Shown here piece after piece: positions 7,888-17,213 of a stretch of DNA of 57,757 nt. The number at the start of each line of letters is the position of its first letter. Positions within the stretch are counted from its first letter, which is position 1. The notes under the pieces are model-generated. The model did not search any database and was not told the DNA's origin. It saw only the letters and a program-made list of their open reading frames with translations. Source of the DNA: Ignavibacteria bacterium (lineage in GTDB: Bacteria; Bacteroidota; Ignavibacteria; Tepidaquicellales; OLB5). The stretch covers positions 1 through 57,757 of the forward strand of contig JAUQWS010000049.1 in the NCBI GenBank assembly GCA_030835025.1. Reading direction: 5' to 3'. The position numbers and the translations under genes are program-made.

Positions 7888-9519
7888 TTATTTTTCCGTT
7901 AGCTTAATTTCTTTTGTTTCTGAATTGATTGATCTAAGTTTTTCGACTTCAAGAGCAAGCAGATTTTGCATTTCTTCAAACTTTGCAAGCTTGTCTTTCA
8001 ATTCATTGTTTTCAGTTTTTAATTCTGCAATTTCATTATCCTTCTCGGATTTTAATTCTTGTATAGCCTTAACCATTACAGGTAAAAGATTCCCGTAAGT
8101 AGCTTCCCATTTTTCGGGATTATCTTTAAGTACAAGGTTAAGCCACTCTGCGCCTGCTGTGGTTTGAGCATCATCAAGCTCCTGGGCTATAAAACCAGCA
8201 GTTGGGGCTTCTTTCATTTTGCTGCCCTCGGAAACATTGTCATCATACCATTCACGTTTATCCCAGTTGAACTGGCGCGGATGAAGCTTCGCGATGAAAT
8301 CAAGGCCGAGTGAAAGTTCTTTGATATTTTTCTTATCACGCGCATCCGATAGTGAAGTGATGGTCTGTACATTACATCTCAGCGAGTTTACAAATCCGTT
8401 GCCCAGTGTGACCTGATCAATTGCGGTGGGTGAAGAAGGTGCGGCATCAATGCCTATACATGTTAAGTTTGCGCCTGTTGTTATTGTTGAGCCTGCATTA
8501 TATCCCAGGGCAGTGTTATAATTGCCGGTATTGTTCAATAGCGATTGATAACCATAGGCAGTATTGTTAAATCCTGCAGTATTAAACCGAAGCGAGAAAA
8601 AGCCAAATGCACAATTCCCTGAGCCTGTAGTGTTGCTGTTGAGTGAAGTATAACCGAACGCTGAATTATCATTTCCGGTGATGTTATTCCTGAGTGTAGA
8701 GCTGCCGAATGCAGAATTCTGAACCCCGGTTGTATTTTTGTTCAGCGTGTAGAATCCGTAAGCCGAATTACCGCCGCCCGTAGTATTGCTGTACATTGAG
8801 TTACTCCCGAAAGCAGAATTCCAGATGCCCGTTGAATTTGAAGTGAGAGAAAAGTATCCGAATGATGAATTGTCACTGCCGGTTGTGTTGCCGCGCAAAG
8901 ACATATAACCGAATGCTGAATTATAATTACCTGTTGTGTTACTGAAGAGTGAGCTAGCACCAAATGAGGAATTGCTGCTTCCGGTAGTGTTAAAATGAAG
9001 TGAAAAACTTCCAAAAGCAGAGTTTGATAGCCCTGTTGTATTATTCTTCATTGAAGCCGTACCAAATGCTGAATTATCGTTTCCTGTTGAATTGGTAAAA
9101 AGAGAATTCATCCCAAAAGCAGAATTTTGGAAACCGGTGGTTAAAGAACTTAGACTTTGGTAACCAACGCCGGTATTATTGCTGCCTTCAACCGAGACTG
9201 TTCCGCCAAGCGTGAAATTACCCGAGTTAATGCCGAGAAATGTATTAAATCCGGAAGTACCTGTACCCTGGTAATTGTGCAGAAAACTGTTTCCTCCCTT
9301 AAAAACCACACCGGTTGAAAAAGTTGTTGTATTAGGAAGCGCCAAACTGCGGTTCAAAGTTAAATATCCGTTTGACTGGTTAACGGATAGATAATCCGTT
9401 GCTGCATCCTTTATCTTAAATACGCCGCTTGTACCAAGTGTGTTGGTGATGTTCTGTGAGATTAACAGATTACAAATCATCAGATTACAGATTATGAAGA
9501 TGAATGATATTGACTTCAT
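7888..9519 (-). CDS. Tail-fibre-like surface protein with S74 chaperone domain (A2)
   Basis: 543 residues with the same plan as its neighbours: a signal peptide (ends near NLLISQ, residue 22), the NTLGTSGVFKIKD head, then about 14 repeats of 17 residues. Here the repeats have drifted to TGxxNSAFGxxSLxSNT, so Ser-Ala-Phe replaces the Thr-Ala-Val seen in A3. An S74 domain follows with the Ser391/Lys396 dyad, then a long C-terminal coiled coil (about 485-540). It lies 1 nt upstream of the next fibre gene and 24 nt downstream of a propeller gene, in one leftward operon. Bases 8366-8502 are identical to 11,244-11,380 of fibre gene A1, although flanking sequence differs. Confidence 0.88.
   Translation of the reverse strand: MKSISFIFIICNLMICNLLISQNITNTLGTSGVFKIKDAATDYLSVNQSNGYLTLNRSLALPNTTTFSTGVVFKGGNSFLHNYQGTGTSGFNTFLGINSGNFTLGGTVSVEGSNNTGVGYQSLSSLTTGFQNSAFGMNSLFTNSTGNDNSAFGTASMKNNTTGLSNSAFGSFSLHFNTTGSSNSSFGASSLFSNTTGNYNSAFGYMSLRGNTTGSDNSSFGYFSLTSNSTGIWNSAFGSNSMYSNTTGGGNSAYGFYTLNKNTTGVQNSAFGSSTLRNNITGNDNSAFGYTSLNSNTTGSGNCAFGFFSLRFNTAGFNNTAYGYQSLLNNTGNYNTALGYNAGSTITTGANLTCIGIDAAPSSPTAIDQVTLGNGFVNSLRCNVQTITSLSDARDKKNIKELSLGLDFIAKLHPRQFNWDKREWYDDNVSEGSKMKEAPTAGFIAQELDDAQTTAGAEWLNLVLKDNPEKWEATYGNLLPVMVKAIQELKSEKDNEIAELKTENNELKDKLAKFEEMQNLLALEVEKLRSINSETKEIKLTEK
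8366..8502 (-). repeat. 137-bp tract identical to 11,244-11,380
   Basis: By direct comparison these 137 bases match the tract in the fibre gene at 10,775 without a difference. Sequence on each side diverges at once. It codes for the junction between the repeat stalk and the S74 domain (from NAGST to the LRCNVQ segment). Confidence 0.85.
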
Positions 9520-9543
9520 TTAATTTATTGTTGAGATTTTTTC

Positions 9544-10761
9544 TTATTTAACTAAGATCATTTTGATAACTTTTGAAAATTCTCCTGCATTCAGTCTGCA
9601 ATAATATATTCCGCTTGAATTCTGCGACGCGTCAAAATCAACATTATATGTTCCCGCACCAAGGTATTCATTCACAAGTATTTTCACTTCTTTGCCGGAA
9701 ATATCAAATACAGTGAGTTTCACAAAACCGCCTTTTGGCATTTGGATTTTGACATTTGTCGTTGGGTTGAACGGATTTGGATAATTCTGGCTCATGCTGA
9801 AATCAACAGGAATTTCAGAAGATACCAGGCTCACTGATGTTATCATTTCTGAAAGAGTTCTCCGGTATACCATGCCGCTTAAGGCTCCGGCAAAAATATT
9901 TTGACCGCTTATAATAAGGGTATTAATAATAGTATTCGGCATACCGACTCCAACCGATGACCAGTTAGTTCCGCTATTGGTTGAGAGGAATATCCCTCCG
10001 CCGGATGAACCTGCAAAGATGTTTCCACCGCTTGCAGTAACAGTATTAATTATTAAGCCTGCAAGTCCGCCTGTATTGATCCAGTTGGCGCCGTTATTCG
10101 TAGTGCGGAAGACACCGCTGAAAGTACCGGCATAAAGATTTGTACCGCTTGCAGTAAGTGACTGGATAGCTGTGTTTGTTAATCCGGTATTAACCTGTAT
10201 CCAGTTAGTGCCGCTGTTTGAAGAACGATAAACACCGTCACCGCTTGTTCCTGCAAATAGCTCAGTGCCGATCACTCCCAATGCAAATATGAGATTACCT
10301 GATAATCCTCTGAAGCTCCACAAAGCACCGTTATTGGTAGAAAGAAATACTCCATCCCCTGTTCCAGCGATAAGGTTGGTTCCGGCAGCGGTTATAGAGT
10401 AAACGGTAAGATCTGTCAAACCGGTGTTTACTGATACCCAATTTGTACCGTTATTGGTTGAACGAAATACTCCGCCGGATAAAGTGCCTGCAAAAAGATC
10501 TGAACCGATGACAGAAAGGCCTAAGACGGCAGTGTCCAGTAATCCGTTATTTCTTGCAATCCAGTTTGTACCGTTGTTTGTTGATATAAATGCCCCGCCA
10601 TAATATCCGTTCGGACCGCCCCAGCTCCCCGCGAAAAGATTCGCGCCGTTTACGGCAAAACATCTTACTGATGCGCCTGGCCCGGGTCCGCCAGTTGAAA
10701 CCCATTGAGCCGTAAGTGAATTTGAAATTATGAAGAATAAAGTTAATATTAATGTTTTCAT
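9544..10761 (-). CDS. Beta-propeller (BNR/YCF48-like) T9SS surface protein
   Basis: 405 residues from the ATG at 10,761, where a clean signal peptide begins (MKTLILTLFF...SLTAQ). A frame start at 10,791 would add 10 charged residues before it and overlap the upstream gene. About six to seven repeats of FAGTxxGVFRSTNNGTNW, spaced about 42 residues, match BNR/sialidase-like or YCF48-like propeller blades. The C-terminal 85 residues are a T9SS sorting domain with FSMSQNYPNPFNPTT, VFDISGKEV and a final VIKMILVK. It is likely surface-exposed and binds a ligand or partner through the propeller; the ligand is unknown. It lies 13 nt after fibre gene A1. Confidence 0.88.
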   Translation of the reverse strand: MKTLILTLFFIISNSLTAQWVSTGGPGPGASVRCFAVNGANLFAGSWGGPNGYYGGAFISTNNGTNWIARNNGLLDTAVLGLSVIGSDLFAGTLSGGVFRSTNNGTNWVSVNTGLTDLTVYSITAAGTNLIAGTGDGVFLSTNNGALWSFRGLSGNLIFALGVIGTELFAGTSGDGVYRSSNSGTNWIQVNTGLTNTAIQSLTASGTNLYAGTFSGVFRTTNNGANWINTGGLAGLIINTVTASGGNIFAGSSGGGIFLSTNSGTNWSSVGVGMPNTIINTLIISGQNIFAGALSGMVYRRTLSEMITSVSLVSSEIPVDFSMSQNYPNPFNPTTNVKIQMPKGGFVKLTVFDISGKEVKILVNEYLGAGTYNVDFDASQNSSGIYYCRLNAGEFSKVIKMILVK

Positions 10762-10774
10762 TTTATGTTTTAAG

Positions 10775-12433
10775 TTATTTTTTTTCGCCAAGTGTTACTT
10801 CTTTTATGCCGTCATTTCGTGATTCAAGTTCTTCCATTTTCTTCACAAGCAGCTTCTGTATATGTTCATATTTCGCAAGCCGTTCTTCTAGGGTTTCGTT
10901 CCTATTTTTGAGCTCATCGTTTTCGGTTTTCAATTCCTGTATTGCTTTTACCATTACCGGTAAAAGATTTCCATAAGTAGCTTCCCATTTTTCAGGATTA
11001 TCCTTCAATACCAGGTTAAGCCACTCAACTCCTGCACTTGTTTGAGCTTCATCAAGCTCCTGAGCAATAAATCCCGCTGTCGGGGCTTCTTTCATTTTGC
11101 TGCCATCGGAAACATTATTATCATACCACTCGCGTTTATCCCAATTGAACTGGCGGGGATGAAGTTTTGTGATGAAGTCGAGTCCTAAAGTGAGCTCTGT
11201 AATGTTCTTCTTATCGCGTGCATCTGAAAGTGATGTGATAGTTTGTACATTACATCTCAGCGAGTTTACAAATCCGTTGCCCAGTGTGACCTGATCAATT
11301 GCGGTGGGTGAAGAAGGTGCGGCATCAATGCCTATACATGTTAAGTTTGCGCCTGTTGTTATTGTTGAGCCTGCATTATACCCCAAAGCCGTGTTGTAAT
11401 TACCTCTGTTGTTGAGCAAAGAACTATTTCCTACGGCAGTGTTTTGAAAACCCGCAAGGTTGTCATACATAGAAAGATAACCTATAGCAGTATTATTTGA
11501 GCCACTTACGTTTTTATACAATGAAGACATACCAAAAGCATTATTATAATTGTTATTGTTTTGATATAAAGAATTATGCCCTACGGCTGTATTATTGAAT
11601 CCTGTAATGTTGTTAAACAGTGAGTAATATCCCAGGGCAGAGTTAGAACTACCGGTCGTATTATAGTATAAAGCTGCAGTTCCAACGGATGTGTTTTCGC
11701 TTCCGGTAGTATTGGAATATGAAGATTCCGATCCCACCGCTGTGTTATTATTTCCGCTGGAGTTGGTATATAAAGAATATACACCTAAGGCTACGTTTTT
11801 TATACCTGTAAGATTAGAATATAAAGATTCCGTTCCTAATGCTGTGTTGTAGTTTCCGGTTCCGTTATTAGTTAATGAATTAAAACCTAAAGCAGTGTTA
11901 TTTTTACCGGAAGAATTTAACCACAGAGAATGGTTTCCAATAGCAACATTTTGAAATCCTGAAATATTGGAATTTAAAGCTGAAACTCCAATAGCTGTGT
12001 TTTCGTAACCAGTAGAGTTATTCTGTAAGGTGCCGGTTCCTAAGGCAGTATTGTGAGAACCTGAAGTAAGTCCGGCAAGCGAATAAGGTCCGATCCCTGT
12101 ATTAAATCTCGCTTGTGTTAACAAACTGAAATTACCCGCATTAATGCCCAGGAATGTGTTGTATCCAATTGATTCAGTGGTGTGATATGTGTGTAAAAAC
12201 CTATCCGCACCCTTATATATTACACCAAGGGTTGAGCCTGTGGTATTAGACAGCACCAAGCTACGATTCAACGATAGGTGACCTGTTGCCTGACTTAAAC
12301 TCAGGTAAGTAGTCGCATTATCCTTCAGTGTAAACACTCCGCTTGAGCCAAGTGTGTTAGTGATGTTCTGTGCGATCAGCAAATTGGAAATTACCAGATT
12401 GGATATTAGAATGAATATTGTTTTTGTTTTCAT
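10775..12433 (-). CDS. Tail-fibre-like surface protein with S74 chaperone domain (A1)
   Basis: 552 residues from the ATG at 12,433, which begins the signal peptide MKTKTIFILIS (the in-frame ATG 15 bases upstream lacks support). After the NTLGSSGVFTLKD head there are about 14 repeats of 17 residues (TGxxNTAxGxxSLxxNx); one is a residue short (NNYNNAFGMSSLYKNV). The S74 domain starts at Ser403, with Lys408 completing the Ser-Lys dyad. A coiled coil of about 60 residues follows. The family is known from phage tail spikes and from repetitive adhesin-like proteins of Bacteroidota; nothing phage-like (capsid, terminase, integrase) lies nearby, so I read it as a cell-surface fibre. Shares a 137-bp identical tract with A2. 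Confidence 0.88.
   Translation of the reverse strand: MKTKTIFILISNLVISNLLIAQNITNTLGSSGVFTLKDNATTYLSLSQATGHLSLNRSLVLSNTTGSTLGVIYKGADRFLHTYHTTESIGYNTFLGINAGNFSLLTQARFNTGIGPYSLAGLTSGSHNTALGTGTLQNNSTGYENTAIGVSALNSNISGFQNVAIGNHSLWLNSSGKNNTALGFNSLTNNGTGNYNTALGTESLYSNLTGIKNVALGVYSLYTNSSGNNNTAVGSESSYSNTTGSENTSVGTAALYYNTTGSSNSALGYYSLFNNITGFNNTAVGHNSLYQNNNNYNNAFGMSSLYKNVSGSNNTAIGYLSMYDNLAGFQNTAVGNSSLLNNRGNYNTALGYNAGSTITTGANLTCIGIDAAPSSPTAIDQVTLGNGFVNSLRCNVQTITSLSDARDKKNITELTLGLDFITKLHPRQFNWDKREWYDNNVSDGSKMKEAPTAGFIAQELDEAQTSAGVEWLNLVLKDNPEKWEATYGNLLPVMVKAIQELKTENDELKNRNETLEERLAKYEHIQKLLVKKMEELESRNDGIKEVTLGEKK
11244..11380 (-). repeat. 137-bp tract identical to 8366-8502
   Basis: Second copy of the identical tract described at 8366. 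Its left neighbour differs by the bases before TGTACATTAC and its right neighbour after GCCTGCATTATA. Confidence 0.85.
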
Positions 12434-12499
12434 GGCTGCCTTATACAAGTTGTGAACTGCTATGTTTATCTTTTACTAAAAAATGCTATTTTAGTTCTG

Positions 12500-14629
12500 T
12501 TATTTGATCAGAACCATTTTACGGGTCTGTGAAAAATCACCTGCGGTCATTGTATAAAAATATATTCCGCTGGAGTATTGTGATGCATCAAAATCAATTT
12601 TATATGTTCCCGCACTAAGGTATTCTTTCACAAGTACTTTCACTTCCTTGCCGGTTATATCAAATACGGTAAGTTTCACAAAACCCTCTTTTGGCATTTG
12701 GATTCTGACATTTGTCATTGGATTGAACGGGTTCGGATAATTTTGCGAAAGCGAAAATCCATCAGGTATGTTATTGCTAAGCGGCTGAATATTTGTAATT
12801 GCGCCTCCGTTAGTTGTCTTTAATATCATTGCGCCGGAGCCGGTAATATATCCCGTGCCGGAATCAGTAAATACCATATCCGTAACAGTATTGTTGGTTC
12901 CTGTATTGATATTATCCCAGTTCAATCCGCCGTTGGTTGTTCTTTTACAGTTCGCCTGCCCGTCCCATAAGCCCGCACCATAACCCGTGAGAGCGTTCGT
13001 AAAATACAGCGTACTGAAATTTCCCGCCGCGGCATTTATAACGCTCCAGTTAACTCCGGCATTGGTTGTTTTCAGAATATTCCCCTGTCCGCAGGAAGCG
13101 TAACCTGTACTTGCATCAGTAAAAAATATAGCCTGCGGAATCTGCGCTGAGCCTGTAACGCGCTCAACCCAGTTAAGCCCTGAATTAGTAGTTGCCAGAA
13201 TACCGGGGGTATATTTTAATATAAAACCATTTGCCGGATCTTTGAAATATATTTTGGTGAATGATTCAGCGGGAAAGCCTGTGTTAATAACAGACCAGTT
13301 TACACCTGCATTGATTGTTTTTATCACTACTCCGTTGGAGTTACATGCCGCGTAACCGGTGTTTTGATTAACAAATACCAGGCTTGAGATCTGTTCTGCG
13401 GTACCTGTTGACAAAGTGTTCCAATTATTTCCGCCATCGGTAGTTTTATAAACAATGTTTGTATATATTGAAAAATACCCTGTATTATTATCCGTGAACT
13501 CCAGGTTACCAATATTGGAATTAGAGGGCTGCGCCAGCATAAACCAGTTTGTTCCGCCGTTGGTAGTCTTCATCATTTCGCCGGCATAAAGCCCGGCATA
13601 ACCTGTACTTGCAGAGGGAAAACTGAGGCTGAAAGCATATGAGTTTGTTCCCGAAATCTGGGAGCTCCAGTTGGTTCCTCCGTTTGTTGTTATTAATTGT
13701 GTACCGTAACTGCCGGTAAGAAATCCTTTAGTGCCGTCTATAAAAAAAATGCCTTTTAGATCGTTATAGTTTGCCTGCTGCAGAATATTAACCGTCCAGT
13801 TAACGCCGCCGTTTGTAGTAGCAAGGTAACGCCTGCTATCACCTGCTGCGTATACGTTCAGAAGGTCACGGGAAAATATTTTATTTATAGTCTGATTATT
13901 TGTTGTTGTTAAAAGGCTCCAGTTAGTACCGCCATTAGTGGTTTTTACAATTTTACCTCCCCAGCCCCCGGCAAAGCCGTTTATGCTGTCAACAAAACTT
14001 ATTGCATATACGGGGTTTGTATTAACAGTGGCCTGAGCTGTCCAGTTGAGTCCCCCGTTTATGGATTTGTAAACATTTCCGTTAGCGGCTGCAATATATG
14101 CGGTTAATGCGCTGCTGAAACAAATATTGTGAAGAGATGCGGCAGCTACAGAAAGTGTATTCCAGTTCACGCCGCCGTTGGTTGTCCGCATCAGGAGTCC
14201 GCCGTAACCGCCTGCAAGCCCGGTGTTAGCATCTGCAAAATCCACCGCCAGGAAACCCGCGCCGTTGCTTAAATATGAAGTAACCCAGTTTATGCCGCCG
14301 TTAGTAGTCTTTAGAACTACCTGAGTATTAAATCCACCTGCAATAAAACCCGTTGCGGCATTCAAAAATGAAATTGAATTCAGGTTTTCGGTTGTGCCTG
14401 AGACCTGGCTAACCCAGCTTGAGCCGCCATTGGTAGTTTTTAAGATCGTGCCGTAATTACCAGCTTCGTATCCGGTGCTTGAACCAATGAACTGAACATC
14501 ATTTATATTGTTGCACTGCGGGAGCGGGTTTTGGGTGACCCAAACCGGCTGGGCAAATGTAAGCGGCAGAATAAACACAAACTGAAGCAGCACAGAATAA
14601 ATATAACAGCAGTATTTCGTTTTTTTCAT
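12500..14629 (-). CDS. Large YCF48/BNR-type propeller protein with T9SS tail
   Basis: 709 residues: a signal peptide (about 1-26, ending LTFAQ), then about 13 to 14 blades each with the signature TTNGGxNW preceded by a TGYxxG strand. These are hallmarks of the YCF48-like/BNR beta-propeller family. A T9SS C-terminal sorting domain follows (FSLSQNYPNPFNPMT, VFDITGKEVKVLV, ending RKMVLIK). It is probably a large surface-displayed double propeller; the ligand is unknown. The ATG overlaps the stop of the upstream ribbon-helix-helix gene by 4 nt (ATGA), so the two are translationally coupled and the regulator leads this operon. The tail is closely similar to that of the 9544 protein, a sign of duplication. 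Confidence 0.88.
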   Translation of the reverse strand: MKKTKYCCYIYSVLLQFVFILPLTFAQPVWVTQNPLPQCNNINDVQFIGSSTGYEAGNYGTILKTTNGGSSWVSQVSGTTENLNSISFLNAATGFIAGGFNTQVVLKTTNGGINWVTSYLSNGAGFLAVDFADANTGLAGGYGGLLMRTTNGGVNWNTLSVAAASLHNICFSSALTAYIAAANGNVYKSINGGLNWTAQATVNTNPVYAISFVDSINGFAGGWGGKIVKTTNGGTNWSLLTTTNNQTINKIFSRDLLNVYAAGDSRRYLATTNGGVNWTVNILQQANYNDLKGIFFIDGTKGFLTGSYGTQLITTNGGTNWSSQISGTNSYAFSLSFPSASTGYAGLYAGEMMKTTNGGTNWFMLAQPSNSNIGNLEFTDNNTGYFSIYTNIVYKTTDGGNNWNTLSTGTAEQISSLVFVNQNTGYAACNSNGVVIKTINAGVNWSVINTGFPAESFTKIYFKDPANGFILKYTPGILATTNSGLNWVERVTGSAQIPQAIFFTDASTGYASCGQGNILKTTNAGVNWSVINAAAGNFSTLYFTNALTGYGAGLWDGQANCKRTTNGGLNWDNINTGTNNTVTDMVFTDSGTGYITGSGAMILKTTNGGAITNIQPLSNNIPDGFSLSQNYPNPFNPMTNVRIQMPKEGFVKLTVFDITGKEVKVLVKEYLSAGTYKIDFDASQYSSGIYFYTMTAGDFSQTRKMVLIK

Positions 14630-14823
14630 TTTATAATTAATGTAATATTCTTTTTTAATTCGTCATGGAGCAATGTGCAGGCAGCCGATATCGCCCGGTC
14701 CTGGTCTGATTTCATTAATGCCTGTATTTTGCTTATCAGCGCATGAGTTTCGGGTTTTAATCTGTATCCCCTTGCTGTTTTGATTGTCTTTGGGTTTATC
14801 ATCTTCTTAGTTTTTAATTTCAT
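14626..14823 (-). CDS. Small ribbon-helix-helix-like protein leading operon A
   Basis: 65 residues, very basic N-terminus, then a strand-helix-helix pattern: RGYRLKPETHALISKIQALM followed by a loop SDQDR and a second helix AISAACTLLHDEL. This fits the MetJ/Arc ribbon-helix-helix fold, whose dimers put a beta-ribbon in the DNA major groove. The relative at 20,223 keeps the core (RGYRLKPxTHxxIxKLQ, DQDxAIxxACxxL). Both are first genes of leftward surface-protein operons, next to a promoter holding the same inverted repeat. I infer a DNA-binding autoregulator, but the fold assignment rests on pattern only. ATGA overlap with the next gene. Alternative: a small nucleoid or partner-binding protein. 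Confidence 0.75.
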   Translation of the reverse strand: MKLKTKKMINPKTIKTARGYRLKPETHALISKIQALMKSDQDRAISAACTLLHDELKKNITLIIK

Positions 14824-14868
14824 TTTCCGGTTTCTGCTTTGTTATTTTAAGTTACAGTTCATTCCTAA

Positions 14869-14911
14869 GTGCACGGGTACAAACATAGTGCGCGTGCACA
14901 CCCTGTGCAAA
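14869..14911 (-). promoter_or_regulatory. Operator and core promoter of surface operon A
   Basis: Inverted repeat GTGCACG (14,869-14,875) / CGTGCAC (14,893-14,899) with a 17-bp spacer. Read leftward there is TTTG (14,908-14,911), 20 bases, then TATGTTTG (14,880-14,887), a perfect Bacteroidota -33/-7 promoter. One half-site lies between the two elements and the other just past the -7, where a bound protein would block transcription. The same layout occurs at 20,449. The leader to the first gene is about 56 nt. Confidence 0.7.
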
Positions 14912-14960
14912 GATATTTTTAAACAAAATTAACCCATGACCTGCAAGTAAGTTATAATAA

Positions 14961-14973
14961 TATTGTTGATTTT
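14961..14973 (+). promoter_or_regulatory. Conserved TATTGTTGATTTT element before helical gene A
   Basis: The 13-mer occurs again at 20,541. In both places the first base is 62 nt after the last base of the inverted repeat and 55-57 nt before the helical gene. It may be the -7 region of the rightward promoter, though no good -33 TTTG is visible 19 nt upstream. Confidence 0.45.
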
Positions 14974-15017
14974 GGCCCAAAATCTTAGGAAATTACACCA
15001 AAAACTTAACCTGGAAA

Positions 15018-16478
15018 ATGAGAGACATAAAGCTTATAAATATTTTGAAGACTCTTTCTAAAGTAGAAATGAAGCGTTTCGGAAAGTTCGTTGCATCTCC
15101 GTATCACAACAGCGGAAAAAACTGCATGCCGCTATTTAAGCTGCTCGAGAAATCTCATCCTGATTTTAAGGAGGGGAATTATACTTATGAAGCTATTCAT
15201 AAAAAGCTATACCCGGGCAAAAAATTCAATAAACAAGTTACCTGGAATCTCACTTCAGCGATGGAAAAGATGACAAAAGAGTTTCTGAAACAGGAAGCGC
15301 TTAAGAAGGATGATTTCATTCAAATGGATCTGGCGCTCACGGAATTTGGCAGCAGAAAATTGTTGAATTATTACTCTAATGTTTTGATCGAAATGGAAAA
15401 AATGCTCGATAAAAGCAGCATTGATACTGAATATTTCAGCAAACAATACAAATTAAGGATCTTTAAACAGACCTATTACTTTTCGGTTGATAAAGTTCAC
15501 CTTATTGGAGATGCAACACATAAAACTGCAGAATGGGGGGCAATATATTTTCTTAGAATAATCGTAGGCGCCTTAAAAGATATGCTGATCCTGCGGGAAT
15601 ACTACAATTACAAAGTTGATGTGAACGTACCGCTTGCGATAGTGAAAAATCTTGACCTGAAAAGTGTTGTTGATTATATCAATAAGGAAAAATTTGAATA
15701 TGCCTTTTACATAGAGATCTATTATCATTCTCTAATGATGCTTCTTGAACCGAAGCAAACCTGGCATCTTGATAGATACAGAGAGCTGTTTGAGAAGCAC
15801 TTTAAGAATTTTGACAAAATTGAGCAGATTAGCATGATCACCGACATGGTCAATTATTGCATGTATTATCCTGAATTAGGAAATAGTAAATTCAAAAGAG
15901 TGATCTTTGAGTTAAATGAATTCCAGCTGAAAGAGGGTTTGGCATTTTTTCCGGATAATCAGTTATCCAAGACTAAATACCTGCAAAACCTTATGACTGC
16001 TTTAGCGGTCAATGAGACCAAATGGACCGAAGATTATATTGAAAAATATACTCCAAAACTCCTTCCCGAAATAAGGGAATCTATGAAATGCCTGGCTAAT
16101 GCTTTCCTCTGTTTTCATACTAAAGAATACCGGAAAGTGCTTGAGTATGTGAACAAAGTTGAATTTGTTGATATCCGCGATAAGATCCAAACAAGAGCAC
16201 TCTCTGCAAAATCATATTACGAATTAAACGAAACAGAAACATTGCTGCACTACATCGACTCTTCAAAACATTTCGTCATTAATAACCCATCCGTATCTGA
16301 GACGGAAGGAAAAAATATTCGCAATTTTTTCAAATATTTAACGAAGTTGATATATTTAAAAGAAAGCAATGATAATGTTGAAATAAGTATACTGAGAAAT
16401 GATGTAGAGAAAAATAAGGAACTCTCAAATAAAGATTGGCTGCTGGAAAAAATTCGTGAGCTGGAAAAAGTAAAATAA
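15018..16478 (+). CDS. Helical protein of unknown function, module A
   Basis: 486 residues, ATG start. No recognised domain. The N-terminal ~95 residues are the best conserved part among the three relatives: IKLINILKTLS, EMKRFGKFVASPY, a HPDF segment, KLYPGKKFNKQVTWNLTSAMEK and EFLKQ. This has the helical look of a DNA- or protein-binding module. The remaining ~390 residues form helix pairs reminiscent of degenerate TPRs (YRKVLEYVNKVEFVD, RALSAKSYYELNETETLLHYIDS). No signal peptide. It is divergent from operon A across a 194-bp shared promoter region with an inverted repeat, as in module B. An intracellular regulator or assembly factor for the surface proteins is possible, but that is inference from position only. 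Confidence 0.85.
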   Translation: MRDIKLINILKTLSKVEMKRFGKFVASPYHNSGKNCMPLFKLLEKSHPDFKEGNYTYEAIHKKLYPGKKFNKQVTWNLTSAMEKMTKEFLKQEALKKDDFIQMDLALTEFGSRKLLNYYSNVLIEMEKMLDKSSIDTEYFSKQYKLRIFKQTYYFSVDKVHLIGDATHKTAEWGAIYFLRIIVGALKDMLILREYYNYKVDVNVPLAIVKNLDLKSVVDYINKEKFEYAFYIEIYYHSLMMLLEPKQTWHLDRYRELFEKHFKNFDKIEQISMITDMVNYCMYYPELGNSKFKRVIFELNEFQLKEGLAFFPDNQLSKTKYLQNLMTALAVNETKWTEDYIEKYTPKLLPEIRESMKCLANAFLCFHTKEYRKVLEYVNKVEFVDIRDKIQTRALSAKSYYELNETETLLHYIDSSKHFVINNPSVSETEGKNIRNFFKYLTKLIYLKESNDNVEISILRNDVEKNKELSNKDWLLEKIRELEKVK

Positions 16479-16575
16479 GAAGAATGGAACTTCTGATGCA
16501 ATCCTGTGTTAAATATCTGTGCATTTTAAATTAAGCTTGTTTTTGTGATATTGGCTTAAGGGAAAGGATTCAATT

Positions 16576-17148
16576 ATGGAATATGCAATAGGGATTTGCC
16601 TTGGTCTGGGACTGGCAGCAAGCTGCGGTTTCAGGGTTTTTGTACCTCTGCTCATAAGCAACATTGCATCAATGGCCGGAGTGGTAAACATTGGAAGCGG
16701 ATTTGAATGGATGGCGTCCTGGCCTGCATTTGCCGTATTCGCAAGCGCGACTGTTGCAGAAATCATTGCTTATTACGTTCCCTGGCTTGATAATGCACTC
16801 GATACAATTGCCATTCCCCTTGCAGCAGTTGCCGGCTCATTGCTTTCGCTTTCATTCATGACTGACCTTCCTCCGATGATTCAGTGGACTCTTGGTATAA
16901 TTGTCGGCGGCGGCTCCGCTGCAGTGATCAAAACGGGAGCAAGCATGGCAAGGCTTAAATCAAGTGCATTCACCGCCGGGTTTGCTAACTGGATAATTGC
17001 AACTCTTGAGCATATCACTTCGATAGTCATGAGCGTGCTGACGGTCTTGATACCAATTGTAATGGGAATTATAGCGCTTGGAGTGCTGGGATATTTTGGC
17101 TACAGGTTGAGCCTGAAGAAGAAAACAGGGCCTGTGAAAAGGGGATAA
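16576..17148 (+). CDS. DUF4126-family membrane protein
   Basis: 190 residues with about four to five hydrophobic helices. The opening GLGLAASCGFRVFVPLL, the WMASWPAFAVFASATVAEIIAYYVPWLDNALDTIA stretch (broken here by its conserved Pro and Asp residues) and the glycine-rich GGGSAAVIKTGAS loop are characteristic of DUF4126, inner-membrane proteins of unknown role. Positive C-terminus (LKKKTGPVKRG). ATG start at 16,576 with a purine-rich GGGAAAGG upstream. It follows the helical gene A by 97 bp in the same direction and is convergent with operon B. Confidence in the family is high; the function is unknown. Confidence 0.85.
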   Translation: MEYAIGICLGLGLAASCGFRVFVPLLISNIASMAGVVNIGSGFEWMASWPAFAVFASATVAEIIAYYVPWLDNALDTIAIPLAAVAGSLLSLSFMTDLPPMIQWTLGIIVGGGSAAVIKTGASMARLKSSAFTAGFANWIIATLEHITSIVMSVLTVLIPIVMGIIALGVLGYFGYRLSLKKKTGPVKRG

Positions 17149-17160
17149 GAAAATGTTTAT

Positions 17161-17179
17161 GATAACACCAACAATGGGG
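17161..17179 (+). repeat. Short repeat GATAACACCAACAATGGGG
   Basis: Differs by one base from 26,581-26,599. Both copies lie 12-17 bases past the stop codon of a rightward gene. Here the left arm of the hairpin seen at the other copy is missing. Confidence 0.5.
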
Positions 17180-17213
17180 TATGTTTCACTATCGGTTTGT
17201 AATGTGATTCCTT

